This document shows positions 17,053-28,085 of a stretch of 64,000 bases of DNA, one piece after another. Below the pieces are notes generated by a model that was not told where the DNA came from, made no database searches, and saw only the letters and a list, made by a program, of their open reading frames with translations. The stretch covers positions 1-64,000 of the forward strand of contig NZ_RSCL01000026.1 in the NCBI RefSeq assembly GCF_003991905.1, given 5' to 3'. This stretch comes from Dulcicalothrix desertica PCC 7102. GTDB taxonomy: Bacteria > Cyanobacteriota > Cyanobacteriia > Cyanobacteriales > Nostocaceae. The position numbers were made by a program, and so were the translations under genes. Positions within the stretch are counted from its first letter, which is position 1. Every line of letters begins with the position of its first letter.

Positions 17053-19725
17053 TTAGCTTGCTTCGGAGGTTGTTTCGATTAATTGGACTGTTGTTTGAGC
17101 TACGGGTATTTTGGCAGGCGCCTTTTTATCAAAAGACAAACCGTGTTCTGCTTTGTCGATGACAACGGTGTCTCCGGGGACAAAGGTGTTTTCGAGAATT
17201 TTGGTTGCTAAAGTGTTCTCGACTTCTCTTTGTATTGCGCGTTTGATGGGTCTGGCGCCATATGTTGGGTCGTAACCGACTTCGATTAAATACTCGCAAG
17301 CTTCTTTTGATATTTCTAAGCTGATTTTTTGGTCTGCGAGTAAGTTTTCGACTCGTTTGAGTTGAATTCTAATGATTTGACCCATTTCGCTACGGCTGAG
17401 AGGATGGAAGATTATCAAATCATCAACGCGGTTGACGAATTCGGGACGGAAGTGGACTCGAAGTGATTCTAATACGCGGTTACGCATTTTTTCATACTGA
17501 TTGTCATCGCCGGAAATATCAAGGATATGTTCGCTACCGATGTTGCTGGTCATGACAATTACGGTGTTACGAAAGTCTACAGCACGTCCTTGAGAGTCTG
17601 TAATTCTACCGTCATCGAGTACTTGTAAAAGTATATTAAATACATCTGGATGCGCTTTTTCGACTTCATCCAATAGCACTACCGAGTAAGGACGGCGCCG
17701 TATTGCTTCGGAAAGTTGTCCTCCTTCTTCGTAACCAACGTATCCTGGAGGGGCGCCGACGAGTCGAGATACTGAGTGTTTTTCCATGTACTCAGACATA
17801 TCAAGACGCACTATGGCATCGTCGGAGTCAAACATAAATTGTGCTAATGCACGTGCTAACTCGGTTTTTCCTACACCTGTTGGTCCCATAAATAAGAATG
17901 AACCAATGGGACGGTTGAGGTCTTTTAATCCTGCACGCGCGCGACGTATGGCAGCAGAAACTTTTTCGACTGCTTCAGATTGTCCTACTACACGTAAATG
18001 TAAATGACTTTCGAGTTGTAGAAGCTTTTTCCGTTCCGATTCTAATAAACGGTTTACAGGAATACCCGTCCATTTAGCAACAATTTCAGCAATATCAGCT
18101 TCGGTAACTTGCTCGCGTAATAAAGTCGAACCTTCGCTTTGCAAGTCTACTAATTGGGTTTCTTTGGCTTCGCGTTCGCGCTGCACTCCTTCTAATTTGC
18201 CGTACTTTAACTGCGCTGCTTTATTCAAATCATACGCGCGTTCGGCTTGCTCAATTTGTACCCGCAGCTTTTCTTCTTCTTGCTTTAAGGCACTAATTGC
18301 TTCTAATATATTTTTTTCACCTTGCCATTGGTCATTTAATTCGTGCTGTTTTTCGGTTAAGCTCGAAATTTCTGACTCAATACGTTGCAATCTTTCTTTG
18401 GTTTGTAGAGTTGTTTTTTCTTCTCCTGCTAAGGAAAGCTTTTCCATTTCCAACTGCATTAGGCGCCTGTCTATCGCTTCTAAGTCCGCTGGTTTGGAAG
18501 TGATTTCCATTTTCAATTGTGCCGCAGCTTCGTCAACTAAGTCAATCGCTTTGTCTGGTAGAAAACGGTCGGAAATATAACGTGCTGATAATGTGGCAGC
18601 AGCTACTAACGCACTATCAGATATTTTGACGTTATGGTGAACTTCGTAACGTTCTTTCAAACCCCGTAATATCGAGATTGTATTTTCAACGGTGGGTTGG
18701 TCTACATATACTTGTTGAAAACGTCTTTCTAATGCGGCATCTTTCTCTATATATTTACGGTACTCATCCAAAGTGCTGGCGCCGATACACCGTAATTCAC
18801 CACGTGCTAACATTGGCTTGAGCAAGTTTCCAGCATCCATTGAACCTTGTTGCCCAGAACCTGCACCAACTACAGTATGTAGCTCATCTATAAATAAAAC
18901 AATTTGCCCGTTCGATTCAGTAACTTCACGTAGAACGGCTTTGAGACGGTCTTCAAATTCACCACGATATTTGGCGCCTGCAATTAAACTACCAATATCA
19001 AGCGAAATTAACTGACGGTTTTTCAGAGACTCAGGTACATCACCATTAACTATCCGCTGTGCTAAAGCTTCGGCAATAGCAGTCTTACCAACCCCAGGTT
19101 CACCAATTAACACAGGGTTATTTTTACTGCGTCGCGATAGTACTTGAATAACTCGACGAATTTCATCATCACGCCCAATTACAGGGTCAAGTTTCCCAGC
19201 TTTTGCAGCTTCCGTCAAATCGCGTCCAAACTTTTGTAGTGCTTCGTAACGTGACTCTGGGTTTTGGTCGGTGACTTTTTGACTACCACGTACCGTTTTA
19301 ATTGTAGTCTCTAACTTCGTTACATCTAAATCAACGTTTCTGAGAACTTTTTTTCCTATACGTTCATCATCAACGAAACCCAACAGCATATGCTCTACTG
19401 ATATATACGAATCATTCATTCGTGTTCGTGCTTCTTCTGCACGGTCAAGCATTGTGTCTAAACTACGACCTAAATACAATTGTTCGCCACGAGCAACTTT
19501 TGGTTGACGACGTGCGTAATCTTCGAGTTGCTGTAGTATTTTATTGGCATCGGCGCCTGCTCGGTTAATTAAACGCGCGGCTAATCCGTTATCTTGTTGT
19601 AAGGCAGCAATAATTAAATGCTCAACATCCAACTGCTGCTGTTGGTAAGCACGAACGATATCCTGCGACTTAACAATGATATCCCAAGCTTTATCTGTAA
19701 ATTTATCGGGGTCTGTAGGCTGCAT
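17053..19725 (-). CDS. clpB: ATP-dependent chaperone ClpB
   Basis: An 890-residue disaggregase of normal length. It has an N domain (residues 1-150), a first AAA+ module with Walker A GEPGVGKT and Walker B VLFIDELH, and the long coiled-coil middle domain (about 400-530) that distinguishes ClpB from ClpC/ClpA. The second AAA+ module has [11 protein letters not shown] and [11 protein letters not shown]. It works with DnaK to rescue aggregated proteins after heat stress. Transcribed alone; a dispersed repeat follows its stop codon. Confidence 0.97.
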   Translation of the reverse strand: MQPTDPDKFTDKAWDIIVKSQDIVRAYQQQQLDVEHLIIAALQQDNGLAARLINRAGADANKILQQLEDYARRQPKVARGEQLYLGRSLDTMLDRAEEARTRMNDSYISVEHMLLGFVDDERIGKKVLRNVDLDVTKLETTIKTVRGSQKVTDQNPESRYEALQKFGRDLTEAAKAGKLDPVIGRDDEIRRVIQVLSRRSKNNPVLIGEPGVGKTAIAEALAQRIVNGDVPESLKNRQLISLDIGSLIAGAKYRGEFEDRLKAVLREVTESNGQIVLFIDELHTVVGAGSGQQGSMDAGNLLKPMLARGELRCIGASTLDEYRKYIEKDAALERRFQQVYVDQPTVENTISILRGLKERYEVHHNVKISDSALVAAATLSARYISDRFLPDKAIDLVDEAAAQLKMEITSKPADLEAIDRRLMQLEMEKLSLAGEEKTTLQTKERLQRIESEISSLTEKQHELNDQWQGEKNILEAISALKQEEEKLRVQIEQAERAYDLNKAAQLKYGKLEGVQREREAKETQLVDLQSEGSTLLREQVTEADIAEIVAKWTGIPVNRLLESERKKLLQLESHLHLRVVGQSEAVEKVSAAIRRARAGLKDLNRPIGSFLFMGPTGVGKTELARALAQFMFDSDDAIVRLDMSEYMEKHSVSRLVGAPPGYVGYEEGGQLSEAIRRRPYSVVLLDEVEKAHPDVFNILLQVLDDGRITDSQGRAVDFRNTVIVMTSNIGSEHILDISGDDNQYEKMRNRVLESLRVHFRPEFVNRVDDLIIFHPLSRSEMGQIIRIQLKRVENLLADQKISLEISKEACEYLIEVGYDPTYGARPIKRAIQREVENTLATKILENTFVPGDTVVIDKAEHGLSFDKKAPAKIPVAQTTVQLIETTSEAS

Positions 19726-20036
19726 TTTAAATAGTTATGAGTTAAGAGTAATGTAGAGACGTGATACATCACGTCTAAGGTTAGGATTTTTAATTTTTTT
19801 ACTTAGCAGAATTATCTACAATATATATACTCGCATTTTGCAGCCTTTTCAGTAAGACTGCATCATGCTAAAAGCTTAAACCTCGGCGCCAACTTTATTG
19901 TAACTAGTACAAAAGGCTAGAAGAGAAGCTAGCTGTTTAACCATTAGAGATTATTACACGTTAAGACATGTTGACCTGATATTAATTTTAACTCTTGACT
20001 CCTGGGGAGACGTGACATGTCACGTCTCTACATAAT
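19726..20036. other. Intergenic stretch with two AGACGT hairpins
   Basis: TGTAGAGACGTGATACATCA pairing with its ACGTCT end at 19751-19778, and GGAGACGTGACATGTCACGT followed by CTCTACA at 20005-20033, are members of a dispersed hairpin family. Other copies occur at 26220-26247, 42022-42049, 56110-56140 and 59738-59788. No gene seen. Confidence 0.6.
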
Positions 20037-21641
20037 TTAAAACGAAAATACTGTTCTGAGGGTGCTTTGCCAGATTGTACCGTTATCTTTATCGTTGTCG
20101 GGGTTGGTGACGATGGTAAATATGGGGGTGACGCTTACGCTGTCACTAAGTCTAAGGTTATAAAATGCCTCGAAGTTAGTTTGAGTTGCGTTTCCTAAGT
20201 CACCTGTTACAAAAGGTTGACCAACTGCTACTCCAGCAAGGGTTCCCGGTATTACAAGGTTACGCTGTTGTAAACCTACTGACCAACTAAAAGGATGTGC
20301 GTCTAAATTACGGTTGATAGCGGTGTTAAATCCTTCGTAACTTCCGTACCCCACTCTTCCAAAAAACCCAGTGTTTAGATTCATCCGGTACTCGGCGTTA
20401 ACACCAAAAGCGTTGATATCAGTGTCGTTAATTTGAGCGTTAGTATATTGTAATTTTAATTTTAGCTGATTGCTAGGAGCATATTCTACTTCTACGCTCG
20501 CTTGGCGCCTGTCTGCTGATATGCCTTGAGTTGGTTGATTTGCGTCTGCTGCTATATATAAACCACGTGCTGCAAATTTACTATTTTTTGGACTCCATGC
20601 TACGGCAATACCTGCTCCTGATGTACGGTCGATTTGATTTTGGATGATAAGTGGATTATTTAAAAATATACCAGAACTAAAATCAAGTGCTTCATCGTTA
20701 GCATAAGAGTTTTTATCGATAAAATCACGTGGCGCCATTTTTGCCCCTACTGTTACAGCTAAGTCATCCTGGGGACGAAATGTGTAGTATAGGCGCCTTA
20801 GTTTCAAATTTGACTCATAATCACTATAATCAAGCCCACCAGCATTCGCAAATAAACCTGCGCTACCTAATAAATTAAACCCTTCTCGCTGTTCTGCCCC
20901 CACAGCATCACTACCGTTATTACCTGACTCTAACTGAGTAACGAGTAAATCTTTTTGATTAAAGCTAGTTATTAAGTTCAAACGAGTACGCGAAACAATT
21001 GTACTCGAAGCACTACTTCCCCCTGTAATAGCTGCTATTTGTTGTCCTTGTAATTTTGTTGTGGTCGAAAATTGATTTGCTTCAAGTTCCGCAGCTTTAG
21101 ACTCTGTATTGTCGATACGTTCCCTAACTTGGCTTAATACAGTAGCATACTCTTTTTGCAGGCGCCGAACTGTAATAGCATCTTGCCGAACATATTGGTC
21201 ACCGATGGCATTCGCGAGTATTCCTTCGATTTTATCAAGAGTTGTCGCCAGTGCTGCGGCAAACTCGTATCGCGTCATTGGTTTATTACCGCGAAATGTT
21301 TTGTCTGGATACGCCGATAATATACCGTAACGTTCCATTAGCGACTTTAACGCTTGATATGCCCAATCAGTTGGTTTAACGTCCGAAAGTTCGTTCACCA
21401 TCGGTAATTGCTCTAATGCATTTGGGTTGCCATCTGGAGTTGTTACAGGGTCAGTAGCTATGGGGGAAAATTCTGCAACTTGAACACCTACGTCAAGTGT
21501 AGGCGCCTCATGATGTGGTAAAGATGCCATTGAAGGAAAACACAATTGGCTAAATATACCGCAACTCAATAAACCAATGAGTTTAGGGAGCGGTTGCAAC
21601 TGCGACAACCGCGCGTACTGTTTAGGGTTCAACTCCATCAC
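20037..21641 (-). CDS. Iron uptake porin with SLH segment
   Basis: 534 residues. An N-terminal export signal (LPKLIGLLSCGIFSQLCFPS) precedes an SLH-like segment at about residues 88-150 (LSDVKPTDWAYQALKSLMER, then YPDKTFRGNKPMTRYEFAAA). A short coiled coil around 150-185 follows, then an OprB-type beta barrel ending in the aromatic RTVFSF. This is the cyanobacterial outer-membrane porin family, whose members have been linked to iron and other small-solute uptake. The SLH part binds peptidoglycan-linked polymer. The actual substrate cannot be told from sequence. Monocistronic by position, with 20 bases to the gloA gene upstream on the same strand, so partial co-transcription is possible. Confidence 0.9.
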   Translation of the reverse strand: MMELNPKQYARLSQLQPLPKLIGLLSCGIFSQLCFPSMASLPHHEAPTLDVGVQVAEFSPIATDPVTTPDGNPNALEQLPMVNELSDVKPTDWAYQALKSLMERYGILSAYPDKTFRGNKPMTRYEFAAALATTLDKIEGILANAIGDQYVRQDAITVRRLQKEYATVLSQVRERIDNTESKAAELEANQFSTTTKLQGQQIAAITGGSSASSTIVSRTRLNLITSFNQKDLLVTQLESGNNGSDAVGAEQREGFNLLGSAGLFANAGGLDYSDYESNLKLRRLYYTFRPQDDLAVTVGAKMAPRDFIDKNSYANDEALDFSSGIFLNNPLIIQNQIDRTSGAGIAVAWSPKNSKFAARGLYIAADANQPTQGISADRRQASVEVEYAPSNQLKLKLQYTNAQINDTDINAFGVNAEYRMNLNTGFFGRVGYGSYEGFNTAINRNLDAHPFSWSVGLQQRNLVIPGTLAGVAVGQPFVTGDLGNATQTNFEAFYNLRLSDSVSVTPIFTIVTNPDNDKDNGTIWQSTLRTVFSF

Positions 21642-21661
21642 ACCTGCACTATATGTAAAAA

Positions 21662-22096
21662 TTATTTATTAACTAACTGTTGATTAGTTTCATTTTTGGC
21701 TTCTGAACCCTGAGTACCCAACTGTATTAGTTCTACCTTATAACCATCGGGGTCTTCAATGAATGCAATAACGGTTGAACCGTGTTTCATGGGCCCTGGT
21801 TCGCGCGTTACCTTACCACCAAGCTTTTTAACTTCATCGCAGGTAGCATAAATATCATCCACCCCAAGTGCAATATGACCATAAGCATCGCCTAAATCAT
21901 ATTTTTCTTTACCCCAATTATAAGTTAGTTCTAACACCGATGTATCAGATTCGTCACCATACCCAACAAACGCGAGTGTAAATTCTCCACCCGGATAATC
22001 CTTTCGTCGTAGTAATTTCATCCCCAGGACGTTACAGTAAAACTTTAACGACTCTTCAAGATTCCCCACCCGTAGCATTGTGTGTAGTAAACGCAT
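21662..22096 (-). CDS. gloA: Lactoylglutathione lyase (glyoxalase I)
   Basis: 144 residues of the glyoxalase I fold. Metal ligands are visible at H5 (MRLLHT), E56 region (SVLELTYN), H74 region (YGHIALGV) and E122 region (GYKVELIQ). The family converts the hemithioacetal of methylglyoxal and glutathione to S-lactoylglutathione, detoxifying a glycolytic by-product in the cytoplasm. The length is right, with a short polar C-terminal extension. Confidence 0.95.
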   Translation of the reverse strand: MRLLHTMLRVGNLEESLKFYCNVLGMKLLRRKDYPGGEFTLAFVGYGDESDTSVLELTYNWGKEKYDLGDAYGHIALGVDDIYATCDEVKKLGGKVTREPGPMKHGSTVIAFIEDPDGYKVELIQLGTQGSEAKNETNQQLVNK

Positions 22097-22199
22097 AAAT
22101 TTATTCCTTCGAGCTTCTTATAAAGATTTTAGATGCATTTCTTCATGTCATCATATCGTTTATGATTAAATAGAAGTACTAATCTACTGTTATCCAACA

Positions 22200-22427
22200 A
22201 TGAAAACTCTTCAAACCAAAGTACAAATAGACACAAGTGGTCAACTGAGTGTAAATATCCCAGTTGCTATGCCTCCTGGAGAGTATCAGGTTGTTTTAGT
22301 AATTGAAGGAAACTCACTTCCTGAAGTCAAGTCATCGCTTCTTAATCTTCCTAAACATGACCTTGGTGCTTGGAATCCTAATCTTTCTCTAAGACGTGAG
22401 GATATGTACGGTGACGACGGTAGATAA
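22200..22427 (+). CDS. Antitoxin of a VapBC-like pair
   Basis: 75 residues with an AbrB-like start (TKVQIDTSGQLSVNIPVAMP) and an acidic/charged tail. The gene overlaps the PIN-domain toxin gene that follows, as in VapBC operons. It is intact. Its partner carries an in-frame stop, so the antitoxin may now be without a functional target. Confidence 0.7.
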   Translation: MKTLQTKVQIDTSGQLSVNIPVAMPPGEYQVVLVIEGNSLPEVKSSLLNLPKHDLGAWNPNLSLRREDMYGDDGR

Positions 22428-22860
22428 AAACTCTATTTTTATTGACACTAATATACTTGTTTTTGCTAGCGTAGTAACTGCTCCTTTGCACGCAATCGCA
22501 CGGCAAACTCTTGTAGAATTGAGTGCTGCTGGTAATAATTTATGGATTAGCAGGCAAGTTCTGCGAGAGTACCTAGCAACCCTTAGTCGTCCACAAAATT
22601 TTACTATTACTTTATCACCTGGAACTCTTAAAAAAGACATCGAAGACTTTCAAAACCAATTTTTAGTTGCAGAAGATAATTTTGAAGTTACTCAAAATTT
22701 ATTAGATTTACTTCAAAAATAAACTGTTGGGGGTAGGCAAATTCACGATGCTAATATTGTTGCGACAATGCTGGCTTATGATATTCCTCAGCTAATTACA
22801 CACAATGTAAGCGACTTTAAGCGGTTTTCTAATTTAATCAATTTGATTTCGTTAGAATAA
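22411..22860 (+). pseudogene. VapC-type PIN toxin with an in-frame stop
   Basis: From a GTG at 22411 (overlapping the antitoxin by 17 bases; another GTG lies at 22396) the frame gives SIFIDTNILVFAS, the first PIN motif. It runs to LLQK and hits TAA at 22720-22722. The same frame then continues without shift: TVGGRQIHDANIVATMLAYD, then ITHNVSDFKRF, and stops at 22858. The two halves together make a complete 149-residue PIN RNase with the acidic residues D (near 9), D of HDA and D of VSDF. A single base change (TAT or TAC to TAA) explains the break. Confidence 0.85.
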
Positions 22861-22910
22861 TAGTAATGTGTGCCTGTTATGGGAATGTAAAGTAATTATT
22901 TTGTATGAAG

Positions 22911-22940
22911 GGACGGGCAAGGATGCCCATCCCACAAGAG
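22911..22940. repeat. Dispersed GGGCAAGGATGCCCAT repeat, copy 2
   Basis: The sequence GGGACGGGCAAGGATGCCCA followed by TCCCACAAGAG matches the repeat after clpB. It lies past the stop codon of the exported DUF2092-like gene. Confidence 0.7.
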
Positions 22941-22983
22941 TTTTATTGATAGTTATTCGCGCATCTAGTGTATGAAGCTGATA

Positions 22984-23865
22984 TTAGAAGGGGCTAATTG
23001 ATAGGGATTTTACTTTTTTGGCGCCTAATGGTGGTGTAAATTTGAAGGTTTGTGGCGCCAGATTTTTGACTTCGGTGCGCTGTTGAATTTTTTCGATTAT
23101 TGCAATATCTAACCCGTCGTCTTTGCCAACAATTTGCATTTGTTCGAGGTTGGCTAGTTGTGGGTTAACGAAAGCACTTATAGTATATCCTTGTTTGGGG
23201 TCGTTGAATGAATATACGTATGTTTGCTTGCCTTCGATGTCGCGTGTTTCTCCTTGAATTGCTTGGTTTGCCGCTGTGTTAATTTCTTTGATAACTTCTG
23301 GTTGAGATAAGGCGCCGCTGGCAATATATTTACCCATATTATTGGCAAATTCAAGGAAAAACGATGAAGAAAGACCAATTAAAAATGAATCATCCGACTT
23401 ATTAAATGCTTGAGATGAAATTACACTATATTGTTTCAAATCAGGTCTATATATGTAAACTTGTTTACCATCAGAAACAACAACTGCTGATTCTTTGCTT
23501 GGTTTACCATTTTGAGTAAAGGCAATTTCTGACCTAAATTGATTCGTTGAATTAACTATGGTTTTGGCTTGTATATAAAAGGTAACATCTGTATTTTGCT
23601 TTGTTCCTCTTAACTGCATTTCTGATACAGTTTGATAATTATTACCTTTAAAAAAACTTTCTCCTGTTTTAATTAGTAACGGTAAATCTAATTGAGAAGA
23701 AGTTGCCGTTGCAGGTTTTGACGACGACGCTATAGATAGACTCGCTGGAGCTTGCAAGTGCGTAGGCACTGCATTACTGTAACCAATAAATCCAAAGTTT
23801 ACAGCAATTATACTTACTGCACTTGCTAAATATTTTGAAAATGAAACTGAAACCATATTCCTCAC
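22984..23865 (-). CDS. Exported DUF2092-like (LolA-fold) protein
   Basis: 293 residues with a signal peptide (FSKYLASAVSIIAVNFGFIG, cut near SNA). After a Ser/Thr/Ala-rich linker comes a beta-rich domain with EIAFTQNGKPSKESAVVVSD and GKQVYIYRPDLKQY, typical of the DUF2092 family that resembles the LolA/LppX lipid-binding fold. It is probably periplasmic and may carry a lipid; this is inferred from fold resemblance. It stands alone on the minus strand. Confidence 0.65.
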   Translation of the reverse strand: MRNMVSVSFSKYLASAVSIIAVNFGFIGYSNAVPTHLQAPASLSIASSSKPATATSSQLDLPLLIKTGESFFKGNNYQTVSEMQLRGTKQNTDVTFYIQAKTIVNSTNQFRSEIAFTQNGKPSKESAVVVSDGKQVYIYRPDLKQYSVISSQAFNKSDDSFLIGLSSSFFLEFANNMGKYIASGALSQPEVIKEINTAANQAIQGETRDIEGKQTYVYSFNDPKQGYTISAFVNPQLANLEQMQIVGKDDGLDIAIIEKIQQRTEVKNLAPQTFKFTPPLGAKKVKSLSISPF

Positions 23866-23970
23866 ACTAGAATTATTGAAACGGTTTTGTCGTAGCGTTT
23901 TGAGTTAATGGTATAAAATTTGATATCTATACCTAGTCTAGTATAGCTTTTGGTAATGGGTCGTTGGCAA

Positions 23971-24058
23971 CGGATGTAACGGATGTAACGGATGTATATT
24001 CGTAAGGGCGGGTTCACCCAATAATAAACATAGTACAAGGAACCACTAAACCCGCCCT
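23971..24058. repeat. Nonamer repeat (CGGATGTAA)3 and a GGGCGGGTT hairpin
   Basis: Three tandem copies of CGGATGTAA begin at 23971; related arrays occur at 27995, 33847 and 48103-48200. Immediately after, AAGGGCGGGTT at about 24004 and AACCCGCCCTT at about 24050 form an inverted repeat. It lies past the stop codon of the NrdG-like gene, and a like element lies at 50522-50577. Confidence 0.65.
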
Positions 24059-24078
24059 TCCCTACACTACCGATAAAC

Positions 24079-24717
24079 TTAATCTTCAGTCGTCAACTCC
24101 AACCCCCCTTGATAACCAGTTATTAAGCGGCTACCATCCTTAAAAATATGAACCTCAATCTGGTCACTCGCCCAATTAATTTTGTCAGAGAGTGCTGGGT
24201 TAAAAACATGGACTCGCTGGTTACTTGAAGAAACTGGAGAATTAGGAGAGTTCACCGCTAACCCCTCAACATAGGCGCCATCAATCAAAATATCAAGTTG
24301 TGTTAATAAGTCTTTGGCGCCAGCTGGGGCATAATCAGATTGGAGTTGTTCTAAGGTAAAGCCAGTAAAGGACATGACATTTAAACCTGCTGCTTTAACT
24401 TTTTTGGCAAGGTTGGCGAGTGCAGAAGCTTGCCAAAAGGGTTCTCCACCTGAAAACGTCACTCCAAGGTTACGAGGGTCAGCAAGGATTTTTTCAACCA
24501 GGTTATCTATAGATATGAGTTGATTAATCTCAAACGACCAAGAAGCTTCATTAAAGCAACCCGGACACTCGCGCATACACCCCTGCACCCAAACAACGGC
24601 GCGCGAACCAGGACCATTTACCTCTGATGCATCAACATACCCCATGATATTGAGATAACCAGCCGGGATTTCAAACAGTGAAACGTAAGGGTGAGTTTTT
24701 TGTTGATATTGAGTCAT
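24079..24717 (-). CDS. NrdG-like radical SAM activating protein
   Basis: 212 residues. The GCMRECPGCFN motif near residue 46 gives the CxxxCxxC triad for the 4Fe-4S cluster of radical SAM enzymes, and VTFSGGEPFWQ near residue 92 is the SAM-binding GGE. The length and the start (GYLNIMGYVDASEVNGPGSR) fit the family of anaerobic ribonucleotide reductase activases. NrdG makes a glycyl radical on NrdD, but no nrdD gene is in the window and similar proteins serve other glycyl radical enzymes. Cytoplasmic, oxygen-sensitive if active. Confidence 0.75.
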   Translation of the reverse strand: MTQYQQKTHPYVSLFEIPAGYLNIMGYVDASEVNGPGSRAVVWVQGCMRECPGCFNEASWSFEINQLISIDNLVEKILADPRNLGVTFSGGEPFWQASALANLAKKVKAAGLNVMSFTGFTLEQLQSDYAPAGAKDLLTQLDILIDGAYVEGLAVNSPNSPVSSSNQRVHVFNPALSDKINWASDQIEVHIFKDGSRLITGYQGGLELTTED

Positions 24718-24821
24718 TTTGTTTACTTTCTTCTGTTTTGATTCAGGTATGGGTTTACTAAAAGATTATGCGGAAAGTTTGAGGACATTGTGAGGGTATT
24801 TAATGAATTATTTCTAATTGA

Positions 24822-26210
<1,389 letters not shown>

Positions 26211-26248
26211 TATTTAATAATGTAGAGACCGAATATATTCGGTCTTTA

Positions 26249-26668
26249 CTAGTAAGCTAAATGATAAGTATCCTTTCCAGTATCAGGAAGCACAATTAAC
26301 TGCTGATTATCCACATCAGGTTTTAACCCTAACTCTTCGAGCTGTATCAAACCTAAAATTGCGCTTTCATCTTCAGACAACTCAATACAACGAGACAGTG
26401 CTTCTCGTCCCTGCACTCTTAAACTTACATGTTTAAAAAGGCGTACTGTTCTAATTCCAGTCGCAGTTTTAACTTCTATTTCTTCTACAAAAGGTAAATC
26501 TAATTTAGCAATAACATCAGCTGGTAAACATAGAAAATGAGTACGTGTGCGAACTACAGCATTATTTATGGTAATAGAGCGAATTTTTTCAGATGGTATA
26601 TAACCGTGTGTTGCCAATACTTCATCCTCAAAATTTGTGACAGTGATTGTAGTAGTAACGATTCCCAT
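26249..26668 (-). CDS. Retropepsin-like protein lacking the catalytic aspartate
   Basis: 139 residues with the layout of small cyanobacterial clan AA aspartic proteases: an N-terminal strand MGIVTTTITVTNF, the active-site turn followed by LCLPADVIAKLDL, and a C-terminal GLIQLEELGLKPD. Where active members have a D-T/S-G triad before the LPADVI segment, this protein reads NAVVRTRTHFLCLPADVI. The D is missing, so proteolysis is unlikely; it may be a non-catalytic relative. A dispersed hairpin (26220-26247) separates it from eno, which is convergent. Confidence 0.6.
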   Translation of the reverse strand: MGIVTTTITVTNFEDEVLATHGYIPSEKIRSITINNAVVRTRTHFLCLPADVIAKLDLPFVEEIEVKTATGIRTVRLFKHVSLRVQGREALSRCIELSEDESAILGLIQLEELGLKPDVDNQQLIVLPDTGKDTYHLAY

Positions 26669-26759
26669 TGATTGATAATTTTTGTAAGGATAACTCTTGG
26701 TAGATTATATAGTATTAGGAAAGACAACGCCTAAAATATGGCTATAAATATTATTTTCA

Positions 26760-27038
26760 GCACTAACAGCAAAAATTGGTTCTCGCATTTCAACTAGAGC
26801 GCTTCAAGCGAGCATAGAAGTAGTTGATATAAAAGGCTAACATGCGTGTTGCTCTAACCCTTGCATGTTTGGTGCCTCAGTATTTGATGTGAAGGTTAAA
26901 TAATTTAATCTAAAAATAAGCGCTTTACCTCAACACATGAATTTACGCTTTCCTCAATATATATTACTCTACCGACGCACGCAGTTGCTACACGCGCAGG
27001 ACAAATCAAAACAGGTTCTTTCTGTCGTAGCGAATGTG
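26760..27038 (+). pseudogene. Fragments of a second enolase copy
   Basis: GCACTAACAGCAAAAATTGG and the three bases after it (26760-26782) match eno 25815-25837 exactly. The stretch 26981-27038 (GCAGTTGCTACACGCGCAGG onward) matches eno 26058-26116 with only a few changes. The two pieces are 221 bp apart here and 243 bp apart in eno, so this looks like one decayed partial copy whose centre was replaced. The right edge abuts a TnpB fragment. Confidence 0.75.
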
Positions 27039-27041
27039 TAA

Positions 27042-27770
27042 GCCCAAAAAGACAAACGCATCTGCGCGGTAGATATTGACTTAGATGGTGATACCATTTG
27101 CACTCTTTCAGTATTAGAACCCGACGTTAATGGTGAAGTTCATGAAGTTGCGAGAGCTTTCGTAAAAGGACACGCTTCACACATCAGACGTAGGAAGAGG
27201 GAACTAGGAAAGATTGCTAAGCTTAGGAACCAAACTGTTTCCGTATCTAAAGGATTTGCTCCAAAATATTGGTCTAAAATTAGTAATCGTGAACAGTCGG
27301 AAGGATACCGAATTTCTTCGGAGATTGTGAATTTTGCAGTCAAACATGATTGTAAGGTTATTGTCTTTGAATATTTAACTTCACTTCGCCCGATTAAAGG
27401 AAAATATTCAAAGCGCTCAAATCAAAAGCGTATGTATTGGTTGAAATCAAAAATCTACTTATATACCAGTCATATTGCGCGAACCAAACACAATCTTTTA
27501 TCTGCAAGAGTCAACCCCAAAAACACTTCTAAATATTCGGCTATCGACAATTCCGAATTATTAAGAACTAATGACCACGAATTTGCAGAGTATTTAGCAA
27601 CTAATCCATCTGCATGGGATACTTTTAAAAATACTCAAGGATACCATCCTGGTTTATGGGCTATTTCTAGAAACGGTTACATGATTCATTCAGGTTTAAA
27701 TGCTTGTAGAAATATTGGCATGAAGTTCTATAAGCGATATACTGAAAAGCTTAAATTTGTAAGAGTTTAA
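27042..27770 (+). pseudogene. Truncated TnpB-like RNA-guided nuclease / transposase
   Basis: 242 codons without a start in the open frame: a stop at 27039 directly precedes it, and the earliest usable internal start is a GTG at 27327. RuvC motif I is present (AVDIDLDGDT) and motif II is CKVIVFEYLTSLRP. The final block reads GYMIHSGLNACRNIG, where related proteins have an Asp before LNA; here it is Gly. The zinc-finger cysteines are also absent, as in a known TnpB subgroup that has TSKYSAIDNSELLR in that place. The N-terminal RNA-binding half is missing. IS200/IS605 family origin is likely. It is probably inactive. Confidence 0.75.
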
Positions 27771-28085
27771 GTTAGGCGCTTCGCTATATGCTGGTGTCTA
27801 AACCCATGTGTAGAGGGTTGATAATTCACTTACTGGTATTAGGTAGTTGCTTACAATGCGTAAGACATTTTTAATAGGTGAGTATTTCCACATTTGGAAT
27901 GATGCTCTTGCTACCCGGATAGAGGTGAACCGAAAACGTAAAAAATGTTGGTGTCTAAAATGTACCGATATTTTCCTACACAAGAGAGAGTTATTCATCC
28001 GTTACATCCGTTTTATCCGTTGCAAGGTTTGTTGGATTGCACAGGCAAGATGCCTGTGCCACAAGAGACAATAATTTTTGGCAAA
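27771..28085. other. Stretch after the TnpB fragment
   Basis: No supported gene. The first 100 bases may include the right end of the IS605-type element, but I cannot fix the boundary. A nonamer array (ATCCGTTAC type) lies at 27995-28021 and a hairpin CACAGGCAAGATGCCTGTG at about 28037-28055, next to the argC stop codon. Confidence 0.45.

Noticed and set aside
27847-28074. Plus-strand frame rich in Cys, Arg and Lys
   Set aside because: It covers repeat sequence (nonamer array and hairpin) and has no ribosome site or domain. I treat it as chance.
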